Below, piece by piece: positions 22,785 through 32,052 of a stretch of DNA of 58,311 nt. Positions within the stretch are counted from its first letter, which is position 1. Every line of letters starts with the position of its first letter. The notes beneath the pieces are model-generated. The model was not told where the DNA came from. It saw only the letters and a program-made list of their open reading frames with translations, and made no database searches. The stretch spans positions 1 to 58,311 of the IMG/VR virus record IMGVR_UViG_3300003937_000059. One strand, written 5' to 3'. The stretch comes from a virus. A program made the position numbers and the translations under genes.

Positions 22785-24404
22785 ATGGCAACTCCAGTAT
22801 TAAATAATGGGATTTTCCTAAGAGATACAAGCTACAAAGCTAGTTCACATGTTGATTCTTATCACCTTACCCAAATGCTTGGTAATCCTGAGCCAATGGA
22901 TATGGGACCTATTGATTTATGGGCAATGACACAAAAAGTGGAAATGCCTTTATATCAGATGGCTTCATTTGGTGGAAAGAATACAATCATGGTGGATAAT
23001 GCACGTGGTGAGTACAAATGGCAAACTCCTATTGCACAAGATTTACCTTACATTGTAGTAGACTTAGATTCTGCTAATGCAAGTAAGGGTGTGGATGGAA
23101 CTACGTTTCAGATAAAAATCAACAAGAGGACTTTTGGACATGGTGACATTATTACTTATGATAAGTATAATGGTCTTGAATTATACATTACAGCAGCTGA
23201 TATTATTCCTGCAGGTGATGGATTCATTTACACTGTTCAATTAGTTAACAATAATAACACAGCTTTCTTAGATAACAAATATTTAGCAAAAGGAACTAAG
23301 TACTTTAGAAAAGGTTCTGCTAGAGGTGAGTATGGAGAAAGATTCTCTGATATTGAGACAGGTTCTGGTTTCCGTGAATTCTACAATTATGTAGGAGGAG
23401 CTGAAGCTCACGTACACTATTCAATTTCTTCAAGAGCAGACTTAATGATCAAAGGTGGATTAAACGCTGATGGTACAGTACCTGTAACTGAAATATGGAG
23501 AAATTTTGATAATGATCCAAACAATCCATCAGTACCAAGTATTGAAGGGTTAGTAGCAACTATGGGTAAAGCAGGTGCTAGAGAAGCATTTGAGAATGGA
23601 ACTCTAACAAGAACTTTCATTACAAATATGGAAGCAGCTCACTTATCTAAAATTGCAACGGATATTGAAACTTACCTAATGTGGGGTAAAGGTGGTAGAA
23701 TTAAACAAGATGGACCGGATGATATTAGATTATCTGTTGGTTTATGGTCACAGTTAGATAACTCATTTAAGAGAGTTTATAACAAGTCATCATTTACACT
23801 TGACATGTTTAAATCTGAACTTTACAACTTCTATCAAGGTAAAGTAGAATTTAAAGGGCCAGACCCACAAAGATCACTTGTTGTACAAACAGGTATTGGT
23901 GGTATGCAACTTATCAACAAAGCAATTGCTGATGAAGTGTATGGTTCAGGTCTAGTACAAAACGCTTCTGAGATTGGAGCAGTATCTGGTTCAGGAATGG
24001 ACTTAGATTATGGTTTTGCTTACACAAGCTTTACTATTCCTTTCTTAGCTAATGTAAAATTTGTATTAAATCCAGCATTTGATAATCTAAATACTAATGA
24101 TATTGAGAATCCATTAATTGATGGAAGACCATTAAGTTCATTTAGTTTTATCATCTTTGACGTAACTGATGAAGGAAATGATAACATTCACTTGTTAAAA
24201 CTTTCTTGGGATAATCAACTTAAGTGGTTCTACCAAAATGGTACTATGGACTACATGGGAAGAACTCAAGGATTTGCTTCTACAGGACAGTTCAATGGGT
24301 ATAGAGTATATATGACTCAAACCATGCCAGCTATATGGGTTAAGGATCCAACTAAAGTTCTTAAAATTGTAATGAGAAACCCTGTAACAGGAGGATCATT
24401 CTAG
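22785..24404 (+). CDS. Major capsid protein
   Basis: 539 residues, directly after the scaffold-like gene and before a strong terminator, as expected for the most abundant product. The sequence is well ordered, with long beta stretches, a charged helix and many aromatic residues (DLWAMTQKVEMPLYQMASFG near 42; MDYMGRTQGFASTGQFNGYR near the end), and agrees with crAss-like capsid proteins of HK97 fold. A short A/T-rich leader and ATG at 22785 give the start. Its codon choice is slightly richer in C-ending codons than neighbours, in line with high expression. Confidence 0.9.
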   Translation: MATPVLNNGIFLRDTSYKASSHVDSYHLTQMLGNPEPMDMGPIDLWAMTQKVEMPLYQMASFGGKNTIMVDNARGEYKWQTPIAQDLPYIVVDLDSANASKGVDGTTFQIKINKRTFGHGDIITYDKYNGLELYITAADIIPAGDGFIYTVQLVNNNNTAFLDNKYLAKGTKYFRKGSARGEYGERFSDIETGSGFREFYNYVGGAEAHVHYSISSRADLMIKGGLNADGTVPVTEIWRNFDNDPNNPSVPSIEGLVATMGKAGAREAFENGTLTRTFITNMEAAHLSKIATDIETYLMWGKGGRIKQDGPDDIRLSVGLWSQLDNSFKRVYNKSSFTLDMFKSELYNFYQGKVEFKGPDPQRSLVVQTGIGGMQLINKAIADEVYGSGLVQNASEIGAVSGSGMDLDYGFAYTSFTIPFLANVKFVLNPAFDNLNTNDIENPLIDGRPLSSFSFIIFDVTDEGNDNIHLLKLSWDNQLKWFYQNGTMDYMGRTQGFASTGQFNGYRVYMTQTMPAIWVKDPTKVLKIVMRNPVTGGSF

Positions 24405-24415
24405 AACTATAATTA

Positions 24416-24449
24416 AAGGGGAGGTGGGTAATACCTCCTCCCTTTTTAT
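24416..24449 (+). terminator. Intrinsic terminator behind the capsid gene
   Basis: A G-rich arm (AGGGGAGGT) pairs with ACCTCCTCCCT around a GGGTAAT loop, with one extra base in the 3' arm, and is followed by TTTTTATTTTT. It lies 12 nt after the capsid stop. Confidence 0.85.
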
Positions 24450-24473
24450 TTTTAACCTTTAAAATATATAATC

Positions 24474-24671
24474 ATGGGAGTAGATGTTAAGTTAGCAAAT
24501 AAGACAACAGAATTTACTAATTTGAGTGTTTCTAAAATAATTGCATCAAAAGCAGTTGGTAAAGATATTTTATTAAGAGACCATGCAAATAATGCTGCAG
24601 CAGTTGCTGCCGGATTAGCTGTGGGGGACTTATATCACTCATCAGGAGATTTAAAAATAGTTGTAAGCTAG
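24474..24671 (+). CDS. Small head/decoration protein candidate
   Basis: 65 residues, Ala-rich. It ends AAGLAVGDLYHSSGDLKIVV, the G-L-x-x-G-D-L-Y-x-s-x-G-x-L beta motif found at the ends of many phage decoration or fibre proteins and also in the protein at 11496. It lies alone between two hairpins directly behind the capsid gene, so its level can be set separately. A capsid-surface decoration or capping protein is plausible. Confidence 0.7.
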   Translation: MGVDVKLANKTTEFTNLSVSKIIASKAVGKDILLRDHANNAAAVAAGLAVGDLYHSSGDLKIVVS

Positions 24672-24686
24672 AAGTCAAATAACTAT

Positions 24687-24710
24687 AGCAAGGGTAATAC
24701 CTTGCTTTAG
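24687..24710 (+). terminator. Hairpin behind the small head protein
   Basis: AGCAAGG (24687-24693) pairs perfectly with CCTTGCT (24700-24706) around GTAATA, followed by TT. The T-run is short, so termination may be partial. The arm AGCAAGG...CCTTGCT is the same as in the hairpin at 9610-9633. Confidence 0.6.
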
Positions 24711-24732
24711 AAATATTAGTAATAATAAAAAT

Positions 24733-24752
24733 GTACATAATTATGTACTTTT
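24733..24752 (+). other. 16-nt perfect palindrome plus T-run
   Basis: GTACATAATTATGTAC is a perfect inverted repeat followed by TTTT. It could end transcripts or bind a dimeric protein ahead of the gene at 24794. Confidence 0.4.
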
Positions 24753-24793
24753 GACGTGAATAACAATTATTAATTTTTAAAAAAAACCAAAAA

Positions 24794-25813
24794 ATGGAAG
24801 ATTACACTATTGTTGAAAAATATCAACAAACAAAAAAGAATAGCACAGTAGCTATACGCCCTTATTTTAATCCTACTAAAGAAAACATGGGATTAGAACA
24901 ATATGGTTTAGCTTTACATGATGGAGTGTTTCATCAAGAAAGCTTGGCTTGTTTAGAAATGAATGGGGTTAAAAGATATGTAACAGGGTTGAATGAATTT
25001 GCACCTGAAGTTAAAATGTTAAAACCAGCTCAAAGGAAAGCAAAGGTAGCTGAGATAAGAAAAGTTGTTTCTGAGCTAGAAGCAGAATTAGCTGCTAATG
25101 TAGTTGATCCAGAAGATAAAGAATTTTGGAATAAGTTGACAGTTATGAAACCTGATAACTCTAAGTTTTGGGATAAAATTCAACTTAGATGTGGAAATGA
25201 TCCAGTGTTTTTAGATCCGGAAACTGATCCATATGACAAAATAAAATTATATGCAATATTAGCAGGAGGATTTTCTATAGTAGCTAAATCTCTGAAAGAG
25301 GCAAAAGCAGCTACTCCAAGTCCTAAGTTTTATTTAGATACTGTTGAAGAAACTATGAGTACTAGAACAGAGCTATCTAAACTTAGAAATAGATCATTAG
25401 TAAACTTGCAAAATTTATTTGATAGTAATACTACTAAATTAAGATATGTTGCAAAAATAGTGGATGTTGATAGTGTACAATATGTGAAGAGTATACCAAA
25501 TGATATATTATATGAAAATATGGATATGTACATTAATGGTGAAGGAGCAGAAAGTAATAAAAAACGTGCTGCTAGTCAGTTCTTAGAAGTATCTCAAATG
25601 GATATGGAAGAACTAAAATTACGTGCATTAATTAAAGATGCATTGTATTACAGATTTTTAACAACTAAAGCTAGCGGTTGGATAGAACCATTAGATAGTG
25701 GTGTTAGATTAGGTAAAAGACCAGCAGAGTGTTTAGAATTTTTAAAGAGTCCAGATAATGAAGAACTACTTTTATCATTATTAGCAAAAGTAGAACCTTA
25801 TTGGAATGCATAA
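24794..25813 (+). CDS. Structural protein conserved in crAss-like phages
   Basis: 339 residues, soluble and helix-rich, with VAIRPYFNPTKENMGLEQYG at the start and PLDSGVRLGKRPAECLEFLK near the end. No cysteine cluster or catalytic pattern. The position behind the capsid gene and ahead of another conserved structural gene is that of a portal-tail or head-completion protein. I recall related proteins in marine Bacteroidota phages but cannot give a precise role. Confidence 0.7.
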   Translation: MEDYTIVEKYQQTKKNSTVAIRPYFNPTKENMGLEQYGLALHDGVFHQESLACLEMNGVKRYVTGLNEFAPEVKMLKPAQRKAKVAEIRKVVSELEAELAANVVDPEDKEFWNKLTVMKPDNSKFWDKIQLRCGNDPVFLDPETDPYDKIKLYAILAGGFSIVAKSLKEAKAATPSPKFYLDTVEETMSTRTELSKLRNRSLVNLQNLFDSNTTKLRYVAKIVDVDSVQYVKSIPNDILYENMDMYINGEGAESNKKRAASQFLEVSQMDMEELKLRALIKDALYYRFLTTKASGWIEPLDSGVRLGKRPAECLEFLKSPDNEELLLSLLAKVEPYWNA

Positions 25814-25826
25814 TAAATAATAAATA

Positions 25827-26534
25827 ATGGAGAATAGCACCCTTTTAATTAAACTCAAAGAAAGACTAAATAAATTAGATAGTCAAGACTATGATAATAT
25901 TCAATGTTGGCAATTTACTGAAGCATTTAATAAAGCACAGATAGAGTGGTGTAGAAGAAATCTACACGGTGGCAACATGTATAAAGAGGGTGATGAGTTA
26001 TCTAAAAAAAGAATAGATGATTTACAACCATTATTAAGAGAGTTATCTTTAACTGGAACAGTAACAGATACATATTTTGAATCTAATAATTTTCCAACAG
26101 ATACATACTTAGAATTTAAAAGAGTTTCAACAGATGCAACAGATGAATGTTGTACAACCCCAAGATCAATGACAGTTTATTTAGCAGAAGAAGCTAATGT
26201 TCCGTTATTATTAAGAGATCCATTAAAGAATCCTGATTTTGAATGGGGTGAAACTTTTTGTACTATGTTAGGTAATACAATTAGAATATATAGAAATTCT
26301 AATTTTAATATTGTAAATCCTGTATTGACTTACTATGAAAAACCAGTATTAATACAAGTAGAAGGATGTGTGAATCCATATACAGGAGATGTAAGTACAG
26401 TAAATGTAAACTGTGAATTTAAAGATGACTTGGTAGAAGTTATGTTAGATGATGCTGCAGCAATAATTGCTGGTGATATAGAAAACATATATCAACAACA
26501 AAGAGGGCAGTCAGCAGCAGAAAGAAATAATTAA
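25827..26534 (+). CDS. Structural protein, tail/ring-type
   Basis: 235 residues. The first 65 are helical with Trp/Gln-rich sequence (IQCWQFTEAFNKAQIEWCRR), the middle is beta-rich, and the end is FKDDLVEVMLDDAAAIIAGD then an IENIYQQQ helix. This order (helical N-terminus, barrel, C-terminal helix) resembles head-to-tail connector or ring proteins of crAss-like phages. It starts 13 nt after the previous gene and is followed by a 119-nt gap with a promoter-like motif. Confidence 0.72.
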   Translation: MENSTLLIKLKERLNKLDSQDYDNIQCWQFTEAFNKAQIEWCRRNLHGGNMYKEGDELSKKRIDDLQPLLRELSLTGTVTDTYFESNNFPTDTYLEFKRVSTDATDECCTTPRSMTVYLAEEANVPLLLRDPLKNPDFEWGETFCTMLGNTIRIYRNSNFNIVNPVLTYYEKPVLIQVEGCVNPYTGDVSTVNVNCEFKDDLVEVMLDDAAAIIAGDIENIYQQQRGQSAAERNN

Positions 26535-26548
26535 TATATCAATTAATT

Positions 26549-26560
26549 TTTGTATATTAT
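26549..26560 (+). promoter_or_regulatory. Late promoter-like motif TTTGTATATTAT
   Basis: An exact TTTGTATATTAT, about 95 nt upstream of the 26654 start. The leader between them holds a hairpin GTAAC-ACTGAT-GTTAC. Identical copies are at 28326 and 38390. Confidence 0.5.
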
Positions 26561-26653
26561 TATAGTAACACTGATGTTACGAGCAGAGTAAACTGTTTAA
26601 ATCATTTATTTATAACCAGTGGGGGTAATGGTCTCCACACAAAATTTGAAATT

Positions 26654-28249
26654 ATGGCTTATTTTAATCATGCGTTTAATAAAACGTTTGTAGCAACGTC
26701 AGTAGACGCTGCTGGTGGCACAGCTACCTCTGCTTTAACGGCAGGACAGATTGGGTTGGTAAGTGATAGTAACTGGGAAACAGTAGCTCTTCCAGCAGGA
26801 GTTATTGGAACTGGGAATCTAGCGTACATTGTACAAGGTTCATACTACACTAAAGACACAATTGGTAACAACCCAGGACATGGGGGTTACAAAGAATCAG
26901 TAAAATCAAAAGGTATTAACCCAAGATTTATTACTGGATTATGGAAACAAGACACAACTACTGCATCTAATGCTACAGCAAGCTTATCATTAGCTTCTGA
27001 TTGTGCTCCTTGTGGAAAAACACAATTTATGAGAATTGATGTTAAAGGTTCACCTGCATTAAGATTTTTAAATCATAATGCATATGCAATTGCTGACTCA
27101 TCAAATGTATGTTGTGTAGATGGACAAGAATTTATTGACCCTGCTTTAATCTTAGCTAGAATGGCTGAGCAAGCTATAGGGAATGGTTTAGCTAAAGATG
27201 ATGTAAATTATCAAGCTGGTAACCCATTAATTACTCCATTTGTTGCTGAAGGTGATGTTGATGGTCTTGTAAAAGGGGCTGGTTTAACATTAACTGCAGG
27301 TACAGGATATGCTGTAGCGGCAACTCAATTACCATCAACTGCTGTTGATGCTAATGGTTCTGCTATTACAGCTTCAAGCCGTCCAGGTTTTGAGAATGCT
27401 GTATTTGTAATTACTGCTATTACAGGTGGTGGTGGTACTGGACCTATTGCTGCAAACGGATATACTGTTGCACAAGCTGGTGCTGGATACCAAGTTGGTG
27501 ATGTTATCACTATTAATAGAGGTGCTGGATCTAACGGTAAATTAACTGTTGCTGCAGGTGGTGCTGGTTTATCTGTTGGTGGTGTTGTTGTAACTTCAAC
27601 AACTGCTGCTGGTGTAGCAACTACTAGTGTATATACAGTAGCTCAAGCTGCTGGTGTTGCTGCTGCAGGTAATTATACTGCATCATTAACTCCTAATGCT
27701 GCTGCAGGACCTAAAGTTTCTGCTAAATTAACAGTAAAAGGAGCTTATGTAGATACAGTATTTGGTAACTGTTCATTTGATACTAGAGATCATTATAATG
27801 CTGAGCCAGTAGAAATTATCTTATCTGAATTAGATGAGACTGGTAATCCATGTAATGATTGTGGTGTTGCTTCAAGAACAGCTGGATCAATGGAACAAAC
27901 TCAAGGTGAAAGAGTAGTTAGAGATTTAATCATGTCTGAAAGATACCGTCAAAGTCCTTATAACCAAGGAAATGCTGACAGTGCTAGAATCAGAGAGATT
28001 GAAATGTCTGATGAAATTCTTGCTGCTGTAGATAGATCAAAAACATATGTTGCTTATTATGTAAGACACTCAGTGCCTAGATATAATAATCCATCAGGTG
28101 TATTTGATAATGATCAATATGTATATAAAATTTATATTGATCCTTCTATTGCTGGTTTAGAAGTTGCAATGGGTAATTTAATGACTGGTTTAGTAAACTG
28201 GGCTGCAACTGCTAGTAATGCATTAGTAGTAGATACTTACACATTGTAA
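26654..28249 (+). CDS. Major structural protein with inserted Gly/Ala-rich domain
   Basis: 531 residues. N-terminal (1-195) and C-terminal (about 375-531) parts are ordinary, with Cys pairs (CAPCGK, VCCVDG, CNDCG) and a closing YYVRHSVPRYNNPSGVFDND. Between them (about 196-372) is a Gly/Ala/Thr-rich beta segment such as GYTVAQAGAGYQVGDVITIN, which looks like an inserted surface domain. Its own promoter-like motif and a strong terminator suggest high expression, so a decoration, tail or head-fibre protein is likely. The exact role is unknown. Confidence 0.75.
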   Translation: MAYFNHAFNKTFVATSVDAAGGTATSALTAGQIGLVSDSNWETVALPAGVIGTGNLAYIVQGSYYTKDTIGNNPGHGGYKESVKSKGINPRFITGLWKQDTTTASNATASLSLASDCAPCGKTQFMRIDVKGSPALRFLNHNAYAIADSSNVCCVDGQEFIDPALILARMAEQAIGNGLAKDDVNYQAGNPLITPFVAEGDVDGLVKGAGLTLTAGTGYAVAATQLPSTAVDANGSAITASSRPGFENAVFVITAITGGGGTGPIAANGYTVAQAGAGYQVGDVITINRGAGSNGKLTVAAGGAGLSVGGVVVTSTTAAGVATTSVYTVAQAAGVAAAGNYTASLTPNAAAGPKVSAKLTVKGAYVDTVFGNCSFDTRDHYNAEPVEIILSELDETGNPCNDCGVASRTAGSMEQTQGERVVRDLIMSERYRQSPYNQGNADSARIREIEMSDEILAAVDRSKTYVAYYVRHSVPRYNNPSGVFDNDQYVYKIYIDPSIAGLEVAMGNLMTGLVNWAATASNALVVDTYTL

Positions 28250-28274
28250 AAAGTTAAATCTTTTTAATTTAATT

Positions 28275-28304
28275 AGAGCAGGGGTTCAAACTCCTGCTCT
28301 TTTT
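28275..28304 (+). terminator. Intrinsic terminator
   Basis: AGAGCAGG (28275-28282) pairs perfectly with CCTGCTCT (28293-28300), followed by TTTTT. It ends the transcript of the structural gene at 26654. Confidence 0.9.
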
Positions 28305-28325
28305 ATTTTATATATTCTTGTTTTT

Positions 28326-28337
28326 TTTGTATATTAT
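28326..28337 (+). promoter_or_regulatory. Late promoter-like motif TTTGTATATTAT
   Basis: An exact copy, about 28 nt upstream of the 28365 start and directly after a terminator, as expected for a promoter of the next unit. Confidence 0.55.
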
Positions 28338-28364
28338 CTATATAGTGTAATAAAGTAATAGAAA

Positions 28365-28813
28365 ATGGCAAACAAACATATATTAAGCTTGGAGATTCCT
28401 ACTGTATCTAATTGTGACTTATTATGTATAAAAGATACTAGTCAATACTCCAAAGAATTAGCAGTAGATTGTGAAGAATTATTAATTACTTTACCGGGCT
28501 ACACAGTTCCAGTGCTGATTAAAGTTGACAAAGATTTTGATATGTGTTTGACAGCATGCACATTAGCTTTACAAAAAACTGAATGTGGAACAGTTCAACA
28601 AAACATTCCTGATGGTATATATATTATAAAATATAGTGTATCACCAAACTCTAAAGTATATGTAGAATATAATCACTTAAGAGTAATTCAAATGTAGAAT
28701 ATTGTCAATCTTCTGCACAAGGAATGCAACTATATAATTACGCTAAACAAAGATTAAATAAAATTTTATGTCCATCAGGTAACTGTGGATCAAGTAGTAA
28801 ATATTTAATGTAA
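28365..28813 (+). CDS. Small structural protein interrupted by a frameshift
   Basis: The in-frame product is 110 residues (28365-28697), ending VYVEYNHLRVIQM. In the -1 frame, 40 more codons follow without a stop from 28691 to 28813, encoding NVEYCQSSAQGMQLYNYAKQ then RLNKILCPSGNCGS. The joined protein would continue the EYNHLR sequence naturally with a helix and Cys-containing tail, as I recall for crAss-like relatives. No canonical slippery heptamer is present. A one-base indel, sequence error or unusual programmed shift could explain it. Probably a virion component. Confidence 0.65.
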
Positions 28814-28828
28814 TATAAAACCAGACAA

Positions 28829-29014
28829 ATGGCAAATTGTACACAATGTAATAAACAATTTACGTGTGGCTGTCAAAAAGCTTATCATAATGGAGTTTTA
28901 GTATGTAGAGATTGTAAGACTAATCTTGAAAGAACTTCTAAAAATGTAGATACATCAAGAGATCTTGCATTGGAATTAGCTAGACAGCAAATACGTGATT
29001 TAAGAGATAAATAA
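28829..29014 (+). CDS. Small zinc-ribbon protein
   Basis: 61 residues. CTQC, CGC and CRDC (residues about 4-7, 13-15, 27-30) form a zinc ribbon or knuckle, with an acidic/basic helix after it (DTSRDLALELARQQIRDLRD). It starts 15 nt after the extended frame of the previous gene and is one base ahead of the next. It is probably a small tail or head-assembly factor. I recall similar short ribbons among crAss-like structural genes. Confidence 0.72.
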   Translation: MANCTQCNKQFTCGCQKAYHNGVLVCRDCKTNLERTSKNVDTSRDLALELARQQIRDLRDK

Positions 29015-29015
29015 T

Positions 29016-29561
29016 ATGGCAACATCAACAATAGTTAAGTCAAGTAATTCTGCACAAGAAAAAGAGTTATCTCTTTTAAAAAGAATTCAGACTGAACAAA
29101 ATTTTGCAAATCAAGCTTATGCTAATTTTAAAAATGTAAAGTTTGGTATAGAAAGTTGTTGTTATAAAGATTTTAGAACCGCATCTAATAATAAGTGGTT
29201 ATGTGATTGGCAAAATAGTGCATCAACAGCAGTTGTTGTAGCAACAGGTATAGAAGGAACTTTTGTTGAACCATTAGCTAAAACTAATGAAGAAGCAAGT
29301 TACAGTTGTCCTGCAACTCCATCTAATGTATGTACTATAATTGATTTAGCTGAGATAATTGCAGATACAGGTACTTATACTTTCTGTCAAGATTCTCCTT
29401 TAGCTCAATGGACTATTACTCATAATCTTGGAGATTTTCCTTCAGTTACGGTAGTAGATAGTGGTAACAGTGTAGTAGTTGGAAGTGTAGCATATACCAA
29501 CTCTAATATAATAGTATTAACGTTCAATTCAGCATTTTCTGGTTGTGCGTATTTAAATTAA
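29016..29561 (+). CDS. Tail fibre-type protein
   Basis: 181 residues. After a helical N-terminus and a Cys-rich middle (CCYKDF, YSCPATPSNVCTII), the end reads WTITHNLGDFPSVTVVDSGN and then VVVGSVAYTNSNIIVLTF, the beta-stranded H-N-L-G-x-x-P-x-V motif that closes many phage fibre proteins. It precedes two much longer fibres. A short fibre or fibre adaptor is likely. Confidence 0.75.
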   Translation: MATSTIVKSSNSAQEKELSLLKRIQTEQNFANQAYANFKNVKFGIESCCYKDFRTASNNKWLCDWQNSASTAVVVATGIEGTFVEPLAKTNEEASYSCPATPSNVCTIIDLAEIIADTGTYTFCQDSPLAQWTITHNLGDFPSVTVVDSGNSVVVGSVAYTNSNIIVLTFNSAFSGCAYLN

Positions 29562-29598
29562 TTAAAACAAATAATAAATAACAAATAAATAAGTAATC

Positions 29599-31968
29599 AT
29601 GGCAAGTATAAAATATTTACAAAATATAGATTTACATGGAAGTCAGTTGCAAAATGCAGTTGTACAACCCGTGGGATCTTCTCCAACCGTATATGGTAAT
29701 GGGCAAATTTACTATGACACTGGTGTGCATAAACTATTTTTGCGTGCCAATGGTGCATGGGTAGCTATTCAATCAGGGACAGAGGCAAACACAACATATG
29801 ATTTATCAGGTGTTGGATCATCAAATGGATCAGCTGGTATTAGATTAGCAGGATCAGATGGAACTAATGATGATGTATTAATTGTTGGTGCTGGTACAGT
29901 AGGAGTAACAAGAAGTGGTAATACACTTACAGTTACAGGAACTGACTCAGCAGCTGGTACTGTAACTTCCGTATCAGGTGGTACTGGTATTACAATTAGT
30001 GGATCAGCAACAGTTACTCCAACAGTTAACATTGACTATGCAGGAACTGACAATGCAATCTTATCTGCTACAGCTGCAACACCTGTTGGTGCAGATACAT
30101 TATGGTTTTCTGATGCTGGTGATAATACAATTAAAAAATCATTATTATCTAACTTCCCTGGATTTGGTGCAGATGGTACAGTACTTTCAGTAGCTACAGG
30201 TGCAGGTTTAACTGGTGGTACAATAACTACTAGTGGAACTTTAGCAGTAGATTATGCAGGAAGTGATAACGTGGTATTAGCTGCAAGTGATGGAACATCT
30301 ATAACTTTAGCTGATGCAGATGACTTCTTATTCTCTGATGCAACTGATACTAATGCTAAATATGCAAACTTATCTCAATTAAAAACATATATTAATGCAG
30401 CTGCTGGTTCTGTAACTTCAGTAGGTGTAAGTGGTGGTTCAACAGGAATGTCTTTCAGTAACTCTCCAATTACTTCTAGTGGTACAATGACAATGTCAGG
30501 TACATTAGATGTAGATAATGGTGGTACAGGACTTTCAAGTTATACAACGGGAGATATACTATATGCTTCTGGTGCATCAACATTAGCTAAATTAGGTATA
30601 GGTTCAGCAGGACAAGTATTAAAAGTATCTTCAGGTGGAATTGTAGAATGGGCTGCAGATACAAATACAGGACTTACAAGTGTTGGTATTACAGAAACAG
30701 GTAGTGCACTTACAATTACTAATAGTCCACTTACATCCAATGGTAACATAAACATTGCTGGTGCAGGTTCTGCTTCACAAGTAATTTTAGGTAACTTAAC
30801 ACTTGCTACTTTACCAGTAGATGGTGTGACAAGTATAGGTATAACTCCAGGCACAGGATTAGATGTAAGTAATTCACCTATTACAAGTAGTGGTAATATT
30901 GGTATTACACTTGACTTAAGTGAATTGACTACAGTTACAACTATTGATCCTGCTGCTGATTTCTTAGTAGGTGTAGATGGAACGGCTAATGAAAAGATAT
31001 TATATCAAAATGTACACCTTAATCAATGGGGTGCTGCTGAGGCAGATGTTGCATTTGGTTCTAATAAACTAACGGGTGTTGCAAATGGTACAGCATCTTC
31101 TGATGGTGTAAACTTAGGACAGGTACAATCATTAGTAGCTGGAGTAGGTGTATTCCAAGGAGGATATAACGCAAGTACAAACTCACCAGCAATAGCAGGT
31201 GCAAGTAACACTGCTCTTACTACAGGTGACTTCTTTGTTGTTACAACAGATGGTACTATAGCTTTTAATGGTAGTAGTGTAGCAGTTGAGGTAGGAGATA
31301 TGATTTACGCTAATTCAAATATTAGTGCAAGTTCTAATCCAGCTGCAACAGCTTATAGTATTGTTATTCAAGATCAAAACATTGCAGGTACAGGTGCAAC
31401 AGATGGAGCAACAGAAAAAGGTGTTGCTGGATTTAGTAGTGCTTCTTTCTCAGCAACAGCAAATGGATTTGTTACAATTAAATCAGGTGGTATATCAAAT
31501 GCTATGTTAGCAAATACTCCTAATTACATTATTGGTACTGACTCAGATATTAATACTTCAGGTGTTATTGTAATAGATCAGTTAAATATGACTGATGGTG
31601 TTATTCAATCACACTCTACAAGAACATTACCTGATTCAACAACAGGGGCACGTGGTGTAACTGAAATTGCAACACAAGCTGAAGTTGATGCAGGTACTGA
31701 TTCATTTAGATATGTAACTCCAGCTACTTTAAAGTCTCATGTAGATGCTCAAAGTTATGCAGTAGATTGGCCATCAAGTGATTCAGCATCTCAGGCTATA
31801 ACACATAGTTTAGGTACTTTAGATGTGGTTGTTCAAGTATATGAGAAGAGTTCTGGGAATACTGTATTTTGTGGAGTTGAAAGAAATTCTACAACTCAAG
31901 TAACAATTACTACTTCAGGAACTACTACAGCTAACACGTTAAGAGTTCTTGTCCAAAAAATAAGATAA
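29599..31968 (+). CDS. Tail fibre/adhesin, 789 aa
   Basis: Low-complexity Gly/Ser/Thr-rich beta sequence with repeated phrases such as TSSGTLAVDYAGSDN and ITNSPLTSNGNINI, typical of trimeric beta-helical fibres. The N-terminus (MASIKYLQNIDLHGSQLQNA) is the likely attachment part, as in other fibres with an L-x-N-x-x-L-x-x-A-V start. The end (ASQAITHSLGTLDVVVQVYE) is a small beta domain like that of the 181-residue protein upstream. It is probably displayed on the particle and binds host surface glycans. Confidence 0.8.
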   Translation: MASIKYLQNIDLHGSQLQNAVVQPVGSSPTVYGNGQIYYDTGVHKLFLRANGAWVAIQSGTEANTTYDLSGVGSSNGSAGIRLAGSDGTNDDVLIVGAGTVGVTRSGNTLTVTGTDSAAGTVTSVSGGTGITISGSATVTPTVNIDYAGTDNAILSATAATPVGADTLWFSDAGDNTIKKSLLSNFPGFGADGTVLSVATGAGLTGGTITTSGTLAVDYAGSDNVVLAASDGTSITLADADDFLFSDATDTNAKYANLSQLKTYINAAAGSVTSVGVSGGSTGMSFSNSPITSSGTMTMSGTLDVDNGGTGLSSYTTGDILYASGASTLAKLGIGSAGQVLKVSSGGIVEWAADTNTGLTSVGITETGSALTITNSPLTSNGNINIAGAGSASQVILGNLTLATLPVDGVTSIGITPGTGLDVSNSPITSSGNIGITLDLSELTTVTTIDPAADFLVGVDGTANEKILYQNVHLNQWGAAEADVAFGSNKLTGVANGTASSDGVNLGQVQSLVAGVGVFQGGYNASTNSPAIAGASNTALTTGDFFVVTTDGTIAFNGSSVAVEVGDMIYANSNISASSNPAATAYSIVIQDQNIAGTGATDGATEKGVAGFSSASFSATANGFVTIKSGGISNAMLANTPNYIIGTDSDINTSGVIVIDQLNMTDGVIQSHSTRTLPDSTTGARGVTEIATQAEVDAGTDSFRYVTPATLKSHVDAQSYAVDWPSSDSASQAITHSLGTLDVVVQVYEKSSGNTVFCGVERNSTTQVTITTSGTTTANTLRVLVQKIR

Positions 31969-31979
31969 CAATATAATTT

Positions 31980-32020
31980 ATGAAAGGGTGGCTTAATTAC
32001 CACTCTTTCATATTATGTTT
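31980..32020 (+). terminator. Hairpin behind the 789-aa fibre
   Basis: ATGAAAGGGTGG (31980-31991) pairs with CCACTCTTTCAT (32000-32011) with one G-T pair, followed after a few bases by GTTTTTATTTT. It starts 12 nt after the stop. Confidence 0.75.
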
Positions 32021-32052
32021 TTATTTTGTATTTTTGATTAAAAATAAATTAG

